Of a DNA stretch of 64,000 bases, positions 17,109 to 25,076 are shown piece after piece. Where the stretch lies: the NCBI GenBank assembly GCA_001023575.1, contig CP011489.1:1487001-1551000 (forward strand). Direction: 5' to 3'. The stretch comes from Actinobacteria bacterium IMCC26256 (GTDB taxonomy: Bacteria; Actinomycetota; Acidimicrobiia; IMCC26256). Position numbers and translations under genes: made by a program. Position 1 is the stretch's first letter, and each line of letters begins with the position of its first letter. The notes below the pieces were generated by a model that ran no database searches, had not been told where the DNA came from, and saw nothing but the letters and a program-made list of their open reading frames with translations.

Positions 17109-18212
17109 TTATGGCAGCGTATCGGAGCTATCACCGAGACTCGCCCAGAGCCCGCCCGGTGAGGAGTTTGGAGCATCATCGGCCAAGCCGGCAGCCAATC
17201 CTGATAAAGCGCCAGCAGGGCCTTCTTTCTCCCCTGTCTCAGCAAGGTTTCCCCACAGCCCTGCTGACGATGGGTCAACGGGCAGGTGGGTGCGCAGCCA
17301 CATCATTGCAAAGACTCCGATCTCGCGTCGTAGGTCATCTGCCTGCACCTCAAGAAGCTGGGCATCCTTTGCGTTTATATGGCCGCCATGTTGAGCGATG
17401 CTGATGCGTCGCTGAACCTTGATTAGTTCTTCAGCGTTCTTAACTGCTTTGGAGCCGTAGCGCACTTCAAACTCGTCTAGAAGTGCATCGACGGTGTGCC
17501 CACCACTTAGGGCTAGTTGCTCGCTCTGCGTCATCGCACTTAGCTTCAGGTCGTTGCGAACCCACCTGCGCGAGATTGGGAAGCCTAAGGCGACAATCCC
17601 TGTGGCAATAGCGAATACTCCTACTCCGACCGCAGTAATCATCGCTGCAGATTCACCGGGCCATGTGGTCATTCGATTAAATGTTGAGTGAAGTGTCATC
17701 GCAATTACTAAACCACCCAGTGGAGTTAGAACTCTCTGGAGTAGCCCACGCTTCATGGATAGCACTATCGCGGCCCCCACGATCGCAGTAGTACCAGCGT
17801 GCATGAGATTTGTCGAGGATACTCGCGCGATTGCAAGGCCAATCTGCTGCCCTGAATAATCGCGATCTAGGTATATCCAATTCTCGCGAATTGCAAAGCC
17901 TGTACCAGCAGCGAGCCCAAGAATGGCTCCGTCAACGAACCAGAAACAGCGTTTGGAGAGAGTAAGGAAGGGAAGAATTAATGCCTTGCAGATTTCTTCT
18001 GCAAAGGGTGCACCATAAATGATTAGAGATTGCAAGCCGTGTTTTGCATACCACCTGTCATTGAAAGGAAGAACTAAGAACGTAGACGCAACTCCCCAGA
18101 GAAGTGCAATGACGATTAGCGGAGCGGTCTTGCGTCCGCCGCGCCCGAGCGTCGCGACGCCGAATAGACAGAGAAGGGGCACCAACGTCGCGATGATCTT
18201 GGCGATCAGCAT
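17109..18212 (-). CDS. PrsW-family intramembrane metalloprotease
   Basis: 367 residues with about eight membrane helices in the first 235. Family motifs: EE-x-x-K (APFAEEICKAL, Glu72, Glu73, Lys76), HAGTTAIVGA with its His, and LHSTFNRM with its His, which in PrsW (M82) make up the metal site. Known: PrsW cleaves anti-sigma factors within the membrane in Bacillus; the substrate here is not known and no anti-sigma gene is adjacent. The ~130-residue cytoplasmic C-terminus is soluble and charged, longer than in most homologues. Confidence 0.9.
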   Translation of the reverse strand: MLIAKIIATLVPLLCLFGVATLGRGGRKTAPLIVIALLWGVASTFLVLPFNDRWYAKHGLQSLIIYGAPFAEEICKALILPFLTLSKRCFWFVDGAILGLAAGTGFAIRENWIYLDRDYSGQQIGLAIARVSSTNLMHAGTTAIVGAAIVLSMKRGLLQRVLTPLGGLVIAMTLHSTFNRMTTWPGESAAMITAVGVGVFAIATGIVALGFPISRRWVRNDLKLSAMTQSEQLALSGGHTVDALLDEFEVRYGSKAVKNAEELIKVQRRISIAQHGGHINAKDAQLLEVQADDLRREIGVFAMMWLRTHLPVDPSSAGLWGNLAETGEKEGPAGALSGLAAGLADDAPNSSPGGLWASLGDSSDTLP

Positions 18213-18360
18213 CTAAGGCTCTCTTCTCATAAAACTATTGATGGATTTTAAACTTCTCGCTTTGTCTAGCAAGAATGCTCTTGAGACACACGATACCTCT
18301 GCCCTCAGGAGAATGAAGGCGGTTTGACTCTGCTCTCAATCTGACAGCAGACTCTGCCCA

Positions 18361-19392
18361 ATGGATACTGAGCCCGCACAAAGCGGAATATCTTCAGAGA
18401 CGCGTGCTCTGGCTGAGACACTTGCATCCTCTGGCGATGACCTATATCAAGTAGGCGACGAGGTTGATGACTCAGATGAGAAGCGCCGGCTTACCCATCG
18501 CTCAGAGCGCGCTGTAGCAGCGCGTTATTGGGGGGCAGCCCAACCACGCATCATCCTCACATTTCTTCTCGTACTAGTGGCATGGACTGCAGTTCTTTGG
18601 CTCGGCCTAGCCGGCATTCTCCCGCTATGGGCTGGATTGATTCTCAACTCAATTCTCGCTTCAACTTTTTACATGCCGATGCATGAGGCGGCACACGGAA
18701 ACATCCTTGGCAAGAGCCCGAAGTCGCGGTGGAGCGAAGACCTAATTGGAATGCTCTGCTCGATTCCACTTGGCTTCTCTTACAAACCACACCGCGCATC
18801 TCATATGCGCCACCATGCGTATACGAATCAACCTGCGCGCGATCCAGACCACTACACAGATGGGCCGCTCCGAGAACTCCCTCTCAATTGGCTGAGCATT
18901 CAATTTGTATCTGAGATTCTTCCGCTACTTGCTTTTGTCCCCTCGAGCCGCCGCCTAATCCCCTCTCGCATTAGGGGCGCTTTGCGAGCCGACTCAGGCT
19001 CAAAATCTGCAGGACTCCAGCAACTCCGCTTCTGGATTTTCACTCATGCAGTTCTGCTAATCGCATTCCTTCTCGGGTTCGGATGGCCAGCCCTTCTTCT
19101 CTGGTACCTCCCAGGGAAAATACAGTCGTTCTGGCTCACATTTATCTTCGCTTGGTACCCACACCACCCAGCTAATAAAGCCGGGAGGTACGTCGATACT
19201 CGCGTCGCTGTTTTCCGCGGCTCCCGCTTCCTTATTCGCGGCCATGACCACCACGCAATGCACCACCTATTCCCACGCGTTCCTCACTATCGACTGCGCG
19301 CGCTATGGGCTGACCTTGCTGAGGAGATGGTCCCGAAAGGCGTGCGCTCGGAGGGCCGCGCCCTCGGAGCCACAGGCCCAGTTATCTGGTAG
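18361..19392 (+). CDS. Membrane fatty acid desaturase / hydroxylase
   Basis: 343 residues. Three His boxes bind the di-iron centre: HEAAH (108-112), HRASHMRHH (144-152) and HDHHAMHH (295-302), the pattern of acyl-lipid or acyl-CoA desaturases and related carotene hydroxylases. Hydrophobic helices lie at about 63-103 and 235-265; the first 60 residues are polar and acidic. The lipid substrate and position of the double bond cannot be told. It is a single gene between two divergent or spaced units; no clear SD is seen before the ATG. Confidence 0.9.
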   Translation: MDTEPAQSGISSETRALAETLASSGDDLYQVGDEVDDSDEKRRLTHRSERAVAARYWGAAQPRIILTFLLVLVAWTAVLWLGLAGILPLWAGLILNSILASTFYMPMHEAAHGNILGKSPKSRWSEDLIGMLCSIPLGFSYKPHRASHMRHHAYTNQPARDPDHYTDGPLRELPLNWLSIQFVSEILPLLAFVPSSRRLIPSRIRGALRADSGSKSAGLQQLRFWIFTHAVLLIAFLLGFGWPALLLWYLPGKIQSFWLTFIFAWYPHHPANKAGRYVDTRVAVFRGSRFLIRGHDHHAMHHLFPRVPHYRLRALWADLAEEMVPKGVRSEGRALGATGPVIW

Positions 19393-19531
19393 CAGAATTC
19401 AAACTTGGGCCTCACATAAAGCCCGTTCCTAGGCGATTGCCCAATAAGCGACCATAATGCTTCGCGGTCGGTTATGAATTCGCCACTATCTTGGATTCAG
19501 GCACACAACCAATCAGAATAGGAACCCCACA

Positions 19532-20779
19532 ATGGGAGATAGCAAAAAAGCTAGCGATGCACTTACATTCTCTGCACGCTTACATGGAGCGCTGGAGATC
19601 GCTACCGGCGTCTATTTCCTTGGAGGCTTCGGCAACGCAACATTCTTCATTGGATCTGAAGGTGTCGCAGTTGTAGACCCGGGCCTATATGTAAATGGCC
19701 CGCGCGTAGTCTCCGAGCTCCGAGCAATTACTGATCTCCCTGTTCGCTATGTGATCTATACCCACGGCCACTACGACCATGCTTTTGGGACGCCTGCAAT
19801 CCTCGACGACGCTGAGGAGCGTGGGCACGCTGCCCCGGACATCGTTGGGCATGTAAATGTCGCACGCCGGTTCGAGAGATATGCGAAGACATCTGGCCAC
19901 CTAGCAAAAACTTTCGATATGCAGTTCGCTAGTTGGGGTCCCGGGGGTGGCGATGTTGTTCGGATGGCGCGCTACTGCCCACCAACAATCGCCTATGAAG
20001 ACCGCATCACTCTCGACGGACTCGGCGGACTCCCCCTCGAACTACGACACGGCCTCGGCGAGACAGACGATCACACCTGGGTATGGGCCCCGGATAGCAG
20101 AGTGATCGTTGGAGGAGACTTCATCGTCTCCTCTCTTCCAAATGCCGGGACTCCATTTCGCGTCCAGAGGTACATCCTTGAGTGGGCCGAGACCCTAGAG
20201 GAGATGGCTGCAGTTGAGCCTCTATTCGTCGTAAGCGGTCATGGTGACGTATTTACCGACGACTCAACCGAGATGCTTGAGACAACTGCTGAGGCGCTCC
20301 GCTGGCTAGACGCAGAGGTAGTTCGCAGGATTAATGATGGGCAGTGGCAAGAGCAGATACTTGCTGAGGTTGAACTCCCGCCAGAGATGGCAGCGAGTCG
20401 TTACCTACAGCCTCTCTATGGGCATACATCCTTTGCGGTAAGAGACTTACTGCGCAGGTATATGGGTTGGTACGACGGAAACCCGTCGATGCTATTCCCA
20501 TCACGCAAGGCAGCCATCGCACTGGAGGTTCTTAACCTTTCGGGAGGCGCAGACGCCATTATTGCGCGCGTTGACGAACTATCCGCAGGGGATAAAGCCG
20601 ATAAACAACTCGCTTTGCATCTCGTGGATTTTGTAATTCTCGCTGACGGGGATCGCGTTGCAGATGGTCGCCTCAGAAAGGCTGAGCTCCTTGACGGCAT
20701 TGCAGCCGGCGAGAAATCATTTGTTGCAGGGAACGTACTTAGGTCAGCAGCGATGCTCGAACGCGAACTGCTTGAGTAA
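19532..20779 (+). CDS. MBL-fold hydrolase of the alkylsulfatase type
   Basis: 415 residues, ATG with AGGAA upstream. The zinc-binding THGHYDHAFG (77-86) and later HGLGETDDH and SGHGDVF define a metallo-beta-lactamase fold. The region MGWYDGNPSMLFPSRK and the C-terminal ~110 residues resemble the dimerisation and SCP2-like domains of SdsA-type alkylsulfatases. The reaction is probably release of sulfate from alkyl sulfate esters. A type I sulfatase lies 5 kb away, but no operon links them. No signal peptide is seen. Confidence 0.85.
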   Translation: MGDSKKASDALTFSARLHGALEIATGVYFLGGFGNATFFIGSEGVAVVDPGLYVNGPRVVSELRAITDLPVRYVIYTHGHYDHAFGTPAILDDAEERGHAAPDIVGHVNVARRFERYAKTSGHLAKTFDMQFASWGPGGGDVVRMARYCPPTIAYEDRITLDGLGGLPLELRHGLGETDDHTWVWAPDSRVIVGGDFIVSSLPNAGTPFRVQRYILEWAETLEEMAAVEPLFVVSGHGDVFTDDSTEMLETTAEALRWLDAEVVRRINDGQWQEQILAEVELPPEMAASRYLQPLYGHTSFAVRDLLRRYMGWYDGNPSMLFPSRKAAIALEVLNLSGGADAIIARVDELSAGDKADKQLALHLVDFVILADGDRVADGRLRKAELLDGIAAGEKSFVAGNVLRSAAMLERELLE

Positions 20780-20834
20780 TCGCATTGTCTTGCAGCATTG
20801 ACTTTCGATCGTGGGAAGACGACAACATTCGGAG

Positions 20835-20907
20835 TGGGCGCTGAGGGACTCGAACCCCCGACCACTGCGATGTAAGCGCAGCGCTCTACCAACTGAGCTA
20901 AGCGCCC
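20835..20907 (-). tRNA. tRNA-Val (anticodon UAC)
   Basis: 73 nt cloverleaf on the minus strand. Acceptor GGGCGCT pairs with AGCGCCC, discriminator A; D arm TAGCTCAGTTGGTAGAGC; anticodon stem CTGCG/CGCAG around CTTACAT, anticodon TAC; T arm with GGTTCGAGT. CCA is not encoded. Confidence 0.97.
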
Positions 20908-21026
20908 CGAGGCCTATACCGTAGACGGCAGAGGCTGCTTATTCGCAACCAACCAAGGACTGAGCCACCTTTGGGTGAATAGGCGAGGGCTCAACAATCA
21001 ATCACGCGAAGCCCCGATGGACCGCT

Positions 21027-21101
21027 GGTGGGTCGGTGGCTCGGCTTGGGGCACCTCGGGGGGAAGGTGCCCCGCTGCCGTACCGTCACCTCCGACCCAC
21101 C
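21027..21101. ncRNA. Nested perfect hairpins after whiB7, candidate structured RNA or 3' UTR
   Basis: Outer stem GGTGGGTCGG (21027-21036) with CCGACCCACC (21092-21101), ten perfect pairs; inside it GGGGCACC (21048) with GGTGCCCC (21066), eight perfect pairs around a loop that reads TTCCCCCCGA on the minus strand. Lies between the whiB7 stop and tRNA-Val. The six-C loop recalls the actinobacterial 6C RNA, but only one such loop is seen. No U-run follows. Confidence 0.4.
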
Positions 21102-21162
21102 ACTCCCGCGGCGGGGGATTTATTGCTATTCCTTGCGTACACTCTCCTTATGCGCTAACTCG

Positions 21163-21534
21163 TTATGCGCTTCTTGCCTCTAGCAATACGTCCTGAGGGC
21201 GTATCTCCGAGGAGAGAAACTCGGGCGGCCGAATCTTTGGCGGCCTCCCTCGATTTCTTTTCTGCGCCAGGACCTTTCCATTTGCGAATAGTTCACCTCC
21301 CCAGACGCCAGTTGGTTCTCGACGAGTTAACGCCGATTCGAGACAGGACTCGCGCACTCGACAGTCCTGACAGAAAGAACGCGCGCGCGCAATGTCATCT
21401 AACTGCTCAGAGAAGAAGAGTTGCACCGTCTCACTCGATCCAGATGCGCACTTAGCATCAGACCTCCACGCCTCAGGGTCAAAGATGTGAGAACTCGCTA
21501 ACGACTCGAGCCCTCGAATAGTTACTGCCTGCAT
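21163..21534 (-). CDS. whiB7: WhiB7-type Fe-S transcription factor
   Basis: 123 residues from ATG 21534, preceded by AAGGAG at 6 bases; a start at 21600 lacks this. Four cluster cysteines, Cys29, Cys55, Cys58 and Cys64 (FCQDCRVRESC), then GVWGG (76-80), which contacts the sigma factor, and an AT-hook RGRPPK (95-100), the mark of WhiB7/WblC. Known role: binds SigA at AT-rich promoters and turns on intrinsic antibiotic resistance genes when translation is impaired. The 350-base leader contains an upstream ORF, antiterminator and terminator as in known whiB7 genes. rpoD for its SigA partner is at 36110. Confidence 0.9.
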   Translation of the reverse strand: MQAVTIRGLESLASSHIFDPEAWRSDAKCASGSSETVQLFFSEQLDDIARARSFCQDCRVRESCLESALTRREPTGVWGGELFANGKVLAQKRNRGRPPKIRPPEFLSSEIRPQDVLLEARSA

Positions 21535-21637
21535 GTTGTTCTCCTTATCTGTCTTTTGTTTTGGGTAGGTCTGGTTTTTTAATTTGCTCTCTACTGGCAT
21601 CGGGTGATGCAGAGATTGCGGTACGGAGGCAAACGCG

Positions 21638-21668
21638 AAAAAGCCGCCGGGGAGATCCCCGACGGCTT
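21638..21668 (-). terminator. Intrinsic terminator in the whiB7 leader
   Basis: On the minus strand AAGCCGTCGGGG, loop ATCT, CCCCGGCGGCTT (one mismatch) followed by TTTTT. It lies 104 bases before the whiB7 start and faces it, so in default conditions it should stop transcription before whiB7. On the plus strand no T-run follows. Confidence 0.88.
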
Positions 21669-21726
21669 AGGCGAAAGTTGCCTAGATGTTGGCTCCTACT
21701 TAGGAGCTCAACCGGTGCCGTCGGGG
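21657..21726 (-). promoter_or_regulatory. Antiterminator of the whiB7 attenuator
   Basis: Minus-strand CCCCGACGGC (21726-21717) can form ten perfect pairs with GCCGTCGGGG (21666-21657), the same bases that make the 5' arm of the terminator; the two folds exclude each other. Two small hairpins lie between (GCTCCTA/TAGGAGC and TAGGC/GCCTA). The upstream arm is inside the last codons of the upstream ORF, so a translating ribosome would mask it and favour termination. Confidence 0.75.
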
Positions 21727-21882
21727 TCGGGCAGGCTTCTGGTTAAAGCCATACGCCGGTGTGGCATATGCATTTGTCCAGGTGCCTGCCGAGACATGCA
21801 CTCGCGAAATAAGCTTCAGCGCGCAGGCGCGCGGTGCTACGGCTGATGCCGCTATACCGGTGTGCTGCATGCTGCTAATCAT
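21700..21882 (-). CDS. Upstream ORF of the whiB7 attenuator
   Basis: 60 residues from ATG 21882, with AAAGGA ten bases upstream; the frame also stays open back to a TTG at 21969. It starts MISSMQHTG and ends in an Arg/Pro-rich stretch (QKPARPRRHRLSS). Codons for the Arg-Pro-Arg-Arg segment overlap antiterminator arm 1. The product is probably regulatory by its translation and not by its sequence. Known whiB7 leaders carry upstream ORFs of this sort, though length varies. Confidence 0.6.
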   Translation of the reverse strand: MISSMQHTGIAASAVAPRACALKLISRVHVSAGTWTNAYATPAYGFNQKPARPRRHRLSS

Positions 21883-22079
21883 TCGAGTGCTTTCCTTTAC
21901 GGCTGGACCACTAGCGGTTGCTGTGTGCCCTTTGTTGCCCCCTAAGGAAAGCAGACTGAGGGCACCCAATGCAACCTATTTAAATTCTTTGATTATTAGT
22001 GCCTATATCTAGAGGAATAGAGGGGTTATCAGAGAGGGGCTTAGCCATTTCGTTTGCTTGTCACACCCCCCTGTTACTC

Positions 22080-22095
22080 TCGAACATATGTTCGA
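22080..22095. promoter_or_regulatory. LexA (SOS) box over the start of the HNH gene
   Basis: TCGAACATATGTTCGA is a perfect 16-bp palindrome and a perfect match to the actinobacterial LexA consensus TCGAAC-N4-GTTCGA. Its centre contains the ATG at 22088, so LexA bound here would block transcript start or passage at the start codon. Confidence 0.85.
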
Positions 22096-23317
22096 CAGAC
22101 TTAGAGATGCCCACACAGAACTCCGATCCGCGATGACCGCAATAGATCTAGAAGTAATTGATGCTGCCGGTGCGCGCGAGTTAGTTGCACTAGCCGATGA
22201 CGTGCGCCGTAGTGGAGACGCCCTGCGCACTATCGCGGTTGGGCGCGTTGATTATGTTGGCGCTTGGAAGGGTGAGGGCGCTAAGAATATCTCCGAGTGG
22301 CTAGCCGCTGAGACTAATTGTGCCCAATATGAGGCCCAGTCTGTGGTGGTCCTCGCCAACCAGCTCCAGCATCTACCCATTACCCAGGCTGCCTTGCTTT
22401 CCGGCGCACTCTCCAACACGCAGGCGGTAGAGGTCGCACGAGGAGCGATAGTTGCACCTAATACGGAGTCTCAGCTCTTGAATCTCGCGAAACATGTCAC
22501 AGTGCGCGATCTACGCGATGCAACCGCACGCGTAATAGCAGGGGCCACAGATGAGGCCGCACGCCACAAACGAATACATAACAGTCGTTTCTTAAAGTCG
22601 TGGAGAGACCCCGATGGTGCGTTCATCATCAAAGGGCGCATGACGGTTGCTAATGGTGCGCTAGTAATGGCAGCACTCAAGCCAATACAGGATGAGATCT
22701 TCAAGACAGCACGCACGAGTGGCAAACATGAAAAGCCTGAGGCTTACGCAGCCGATGCGCTACTGGCACTCTGTGAGGCGAAGACTGTGGGTGCTCAAGG
22801 TCTGAGCGCGGCAAAACCAACCCGCCCTAACGCTGTAATGAACATTCGCATCGATTACGCGGCTCTCAAGAATGGGCATACCAAAGAGGGCGAGATCTGC
22901 GAGATCGCAGGTGTCGGCCCTATACCTGTCGCTACCGCTACCGAGTATTTGGGCGAGGCATTCTTAAAACTTCTTGTTCTCGATGGAGTGGACATCAAGA
23001 CGGTTGCGCATTTGGGGCGACACATCCCTGCACCATTGCGCACCGCTGTCGAGGAGCGCGACCGTGTCTGCCAGGTACCGACGTGTGACGTAACGCTTGG
23101 TCTAGAGATAGACCACATCAAACCCTTCGCTGAGGGCGGCCCCGCCAGCCTGGAGAACCTTGTAAGGCTCTGCAAGCGACATCATCTCCAAAAAACACAC
23201 GACGGATACCGGCTCGTGAAGCTCGCGATGGGGTGCGGCACTGGGCCACCGTCAAAAAACTCGCCACCTAAATGGGAGTGGCGCGGCCCACCAGATAAGC
23301 AAAACACAGGGTCTTGA
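22088..23317 (+). CDS. DUF222/HNH endonuclease family protein
   Basis: About 409 residues from ATG 22088 (a TTG at 22058 would add ten). The N-terminal helical DUF222 domain (about 1-270) is followed by an HNH nuclease motif: CQVPTC, EIDHI, GG and LCKRHH. It may cut DNA, but 13E12-type proteins have no settled function. A perfect LexA box covers the start codon, so DNA damage is the likely inducer; no real SD precedes the ATG, so the mRNA may be leaderless. The gene is a paralogue of the fragment at the left window end. Its stop codon lies in a 16-bp tandem repeat. Confidence 0.93.
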   Translation: MFDRLRDAHTELRSAMTAIDLEVIDAAGARELVALADDVRRSGDALRTIAVGRVDYVGAWKGEGAKNISEWLAAETNCAQYEAQSVVVLANQLQHLPITQAALLSGALSNTQAVEVARGAIVAPNTESQLLNLAKHVTVRDLRDATARVIAGATDEAARHKRIHNSRFLKSWRDPDGAFIIKGRMTVANGALVMAALKPIQDEIFKTARTSGKHEKPEAYAADALLALCEAKTVGAQGLSAAKPTRPNAVMNIRIDYAALKNGHTKEGEICEIAGVGPIPVATATEYLGEAFLKLLVLDGVDIKTVAHLGRHIPAPLRTAVEERDRVCQVPTCDVTLGLEIDHIKPFAEGGPASLENLVRLCKRHHLQKTHDGYRLVKLAMGCGTGPPSKNSPPKWEWRGPPDKQNTGS

Positions 23318-23357
23318 TTCAACACGGTCTTGATTCAGCAGGGTCTTGATTCAGGAG
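23310..23357. repeat. Three tandem 16-bp units over a stop codon
   Basis: GGTCTTGATTCAACAC, GGTCTTGATTCAGCAG, GGTCTTGATTCAGGAG in tandem. The HNH gene stops at the TGA of the first copy. Since 16 is not a multiple of three, the TGA in copies two and three falls in the other two frames, giving a stop in every frame. Confidence 0.88.
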
Positions 23358-23420
23358 ATGTTGAAACACGCGTTCTCAAGACGCGAGTATTAAAAACTAC
23401 GGCAATGCAGGTATGCCGCT

Positions 23421-24212
23421 TTAGGAGCTCGCCCGACCGATGAGCCGACGCAGCTCTGGGTGTATAGCGGGAGGGGCGACAACTATGTCCCCAGTTTGAA
23501 GCCAATCCGAGTCGTCTCCGTGCCAATCGGTGACAACACCACCAGCTTCACGAACAATTACTCCACCTGCAGCGACATCCCAAGGGCCGAGTCCGAGCTC
23601 GAAGTATCCGTCGTATACCCCCGCTGCCGTCCAGCAGAGATCAAGGCTCGCAGCACCGACTCTGCGAAGGTCCTCAACCTCGCTCTGAACGCTTGTAAAC
23701 GCCTCTAGGTAACGAGAACGCAGATCTTTGCGACGAAACGGGAAGCCCACTCCAATGACTGCTCGAGATATTTCACGAGAACTAACCGTGATCTTGAGAC
23801 CGTTACAGGTTGCTCCCCCACCGAGTCGAGCAGAGTAGGTATTGCCGAGCATTGGAGCATGCACGACTCCTACAACTGGCCGACCCTCAGCAACAAGACC
23901 GATCGAGACCCCAACCGCTGGGTGGCCGTGGAGAAAGTTCGCGGTACCGTCAAGTGGGTCAACGAGCCAATGCATATCGTGAGCGCGCTCCCCTCCCTCT
24001 TCCTCGCCGTGTACCGGTATCCCTGGGGCAAGCTCCTCGAGGACTCTGCGCACCATGCGTTCACTCTGCATATCGGTATCGGTTACCCAGTCACCCGGCG
24101 ACTTCTCGCGCACATTTACTGGAGACTGAAACGAAGCGAGCACGAGTTCGCCACCAGCGAGCGCAGCGGATGTTGCAGCACTAAGTAGAGCATCAAGATC
24201 AAGAATGCTCAT
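23421..24212 (-). CDS. Inositol monophosphatase family enzyme
   Basis: 263 residues with metal sites GEEEGG, WLVDPLDGTANFLHG and, near the C-terminus, WDVAAGGVIVREAGG, the three IMPase motifs. It dephosphorylates a sugar or polyol phosphate (inositol-1-phosphate, histidinol phosphate or similar) with Mg. The start overlaps the end of a second IMPase-like gene by 4 bp, so the two are translated together. Which is the histidinol-phosphatase or inositol enzyme cannot be told from sequence alone. Confidence 0.93.
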   Translation of the reverse strand: MSILDLDALLSAATSAALAGGELVLASFQSPVNVREKSPGDWVTDTDMQSERMVRRVLEELAPGIPVHGEEEGGERAHDMHWLVDPLDGTANFLHGHPAVGVSIGLVAEGRPVVGVVHAPMLGNTYSARLGGGATCNGLKITVSSREISRAVIGVGFPFRRKDLRSRYLEAFTSVQSEVEDLRRVGAASLDLCWTAAGVYDGYFELGLGPWDVAAGGVIVREAGGVVTDWHGDDSDWLQTGDIVVAPPAIHPELRRLIGRASS

Positions 24213-24952
24213 GAGGTTGCGTTTCTCAAGCTCTCTAACAGACCTTGCGTACCGGCTGCTAATACCTGGCGCCGAGCCATCGGGTCAGCGGTATCTAGCG
24301 CTCTACCCTTTGCATCAAGGGTAATTGCGCCTGCCTCAGAGCACATCAGAACGCCGCCGAGGTAATCCCACGGCGCGTGCCATGAGGCGACATCCAAAAA
24401 GCCATCTACTGAACCGCATGCCACATCGCAGAGAGCAAGGGCCGCAGATCCAAGTACACGGAATTGCTTCCATGGGAGGACAAGTCCCGGAAGGCCAGAG
24501 AGGGCAATCACAGAATCCTCGACTCGCTCTACATCACTTGACTGAATACGCTCGCCATTTCGCGTGGCACCCTCACCCCTAACGGCACGGAAGTGAACAC
24601 CTGTCTCTTGGTTCACAACTACTGCAGCGAGCAGACCTCCCGCATCCATAGCGCAGATTGATGTTGCCCAGTAAGGAATATCTCGTGCTGCATTGCTCGA
24701 GCCATCGACCGGGTCGATTACGACAATGATCGGCGAGGAGCGATCTCCACTCAGCCCAGACTCTTCACTCATTATTGCTACGGGGAGTTTGGAGAGAACC
24801 CCGAGCGCAGCCTCATCGGCGATTAGGTCAATCGCATACTGCCCTGGCTTTGTGGTGCGCGCCCTGCGACCTGAACCGCGTACATTGCGCAGCGAAGCAT
24901 TCACAGCAGCCCCTGCTTCGTCAAAAGCCTCTATGAGAAGTTTTGTATCCAT
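24209..24952 (-). CDS. Second inositol monophosphatase family enzyme
   Basis: 247 residues, more divergent than its neighbour: SEESG, VIDPVDGSSNAARDIPYW (the usual Thr of DGT replaced by Ser) and WHAPWDYLGGVLMCSEAGA, so all metal ligands remain. The Asn-Ala-Ala instead of Asn-Phe after the Asp motif suggests a different substrate pocket. It ends inside the next IMPase start (ATGA). Two adjacent, non-identical IMPases suggest two steps or two substrates. Confidence 0.88.
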   Translation of the reverse strand: MDTKLLIEAFDEAGAAVNASLRNVRGSGRRARTTKPGQYAIDLIADEAALGVLSKLPVAIMSEESGLSGDRSSPIIVVIDPVDGSSNAARDIPYWATSICAMDAGGLLAAVVVNQETGVHFRAVRGEGATRNGERIQSSDVERVEDSVIALSGLPGLVLPWKQFRVLGSAALALCDVACGSVDGFLDVASWHAPWDYLGGVLMCSEAGAITLDAKGRALDTADPMARRQVLAAGTQGLLESLRNATS

Positions 24953-25076
24953 CCTCGAGAGTCTCGCAGAGATAGAACGCTGAATCGGTACGCCCTCAAG
25001 ATTCTTCGCGTCTGCGATAACGAAGAGTCCCGATTAGCGACTCCGCATCTTCTCGTATTGTCAGAAACAATGGCTG

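Noticed and set aside
20975-21196. Plus-strand ORF of 73 codons
   Set aside because: It covers the nested hairpins and the whiB7 end, and its composition (Pro, Ser, Gly, Arg) reflects the GC-rich stems.
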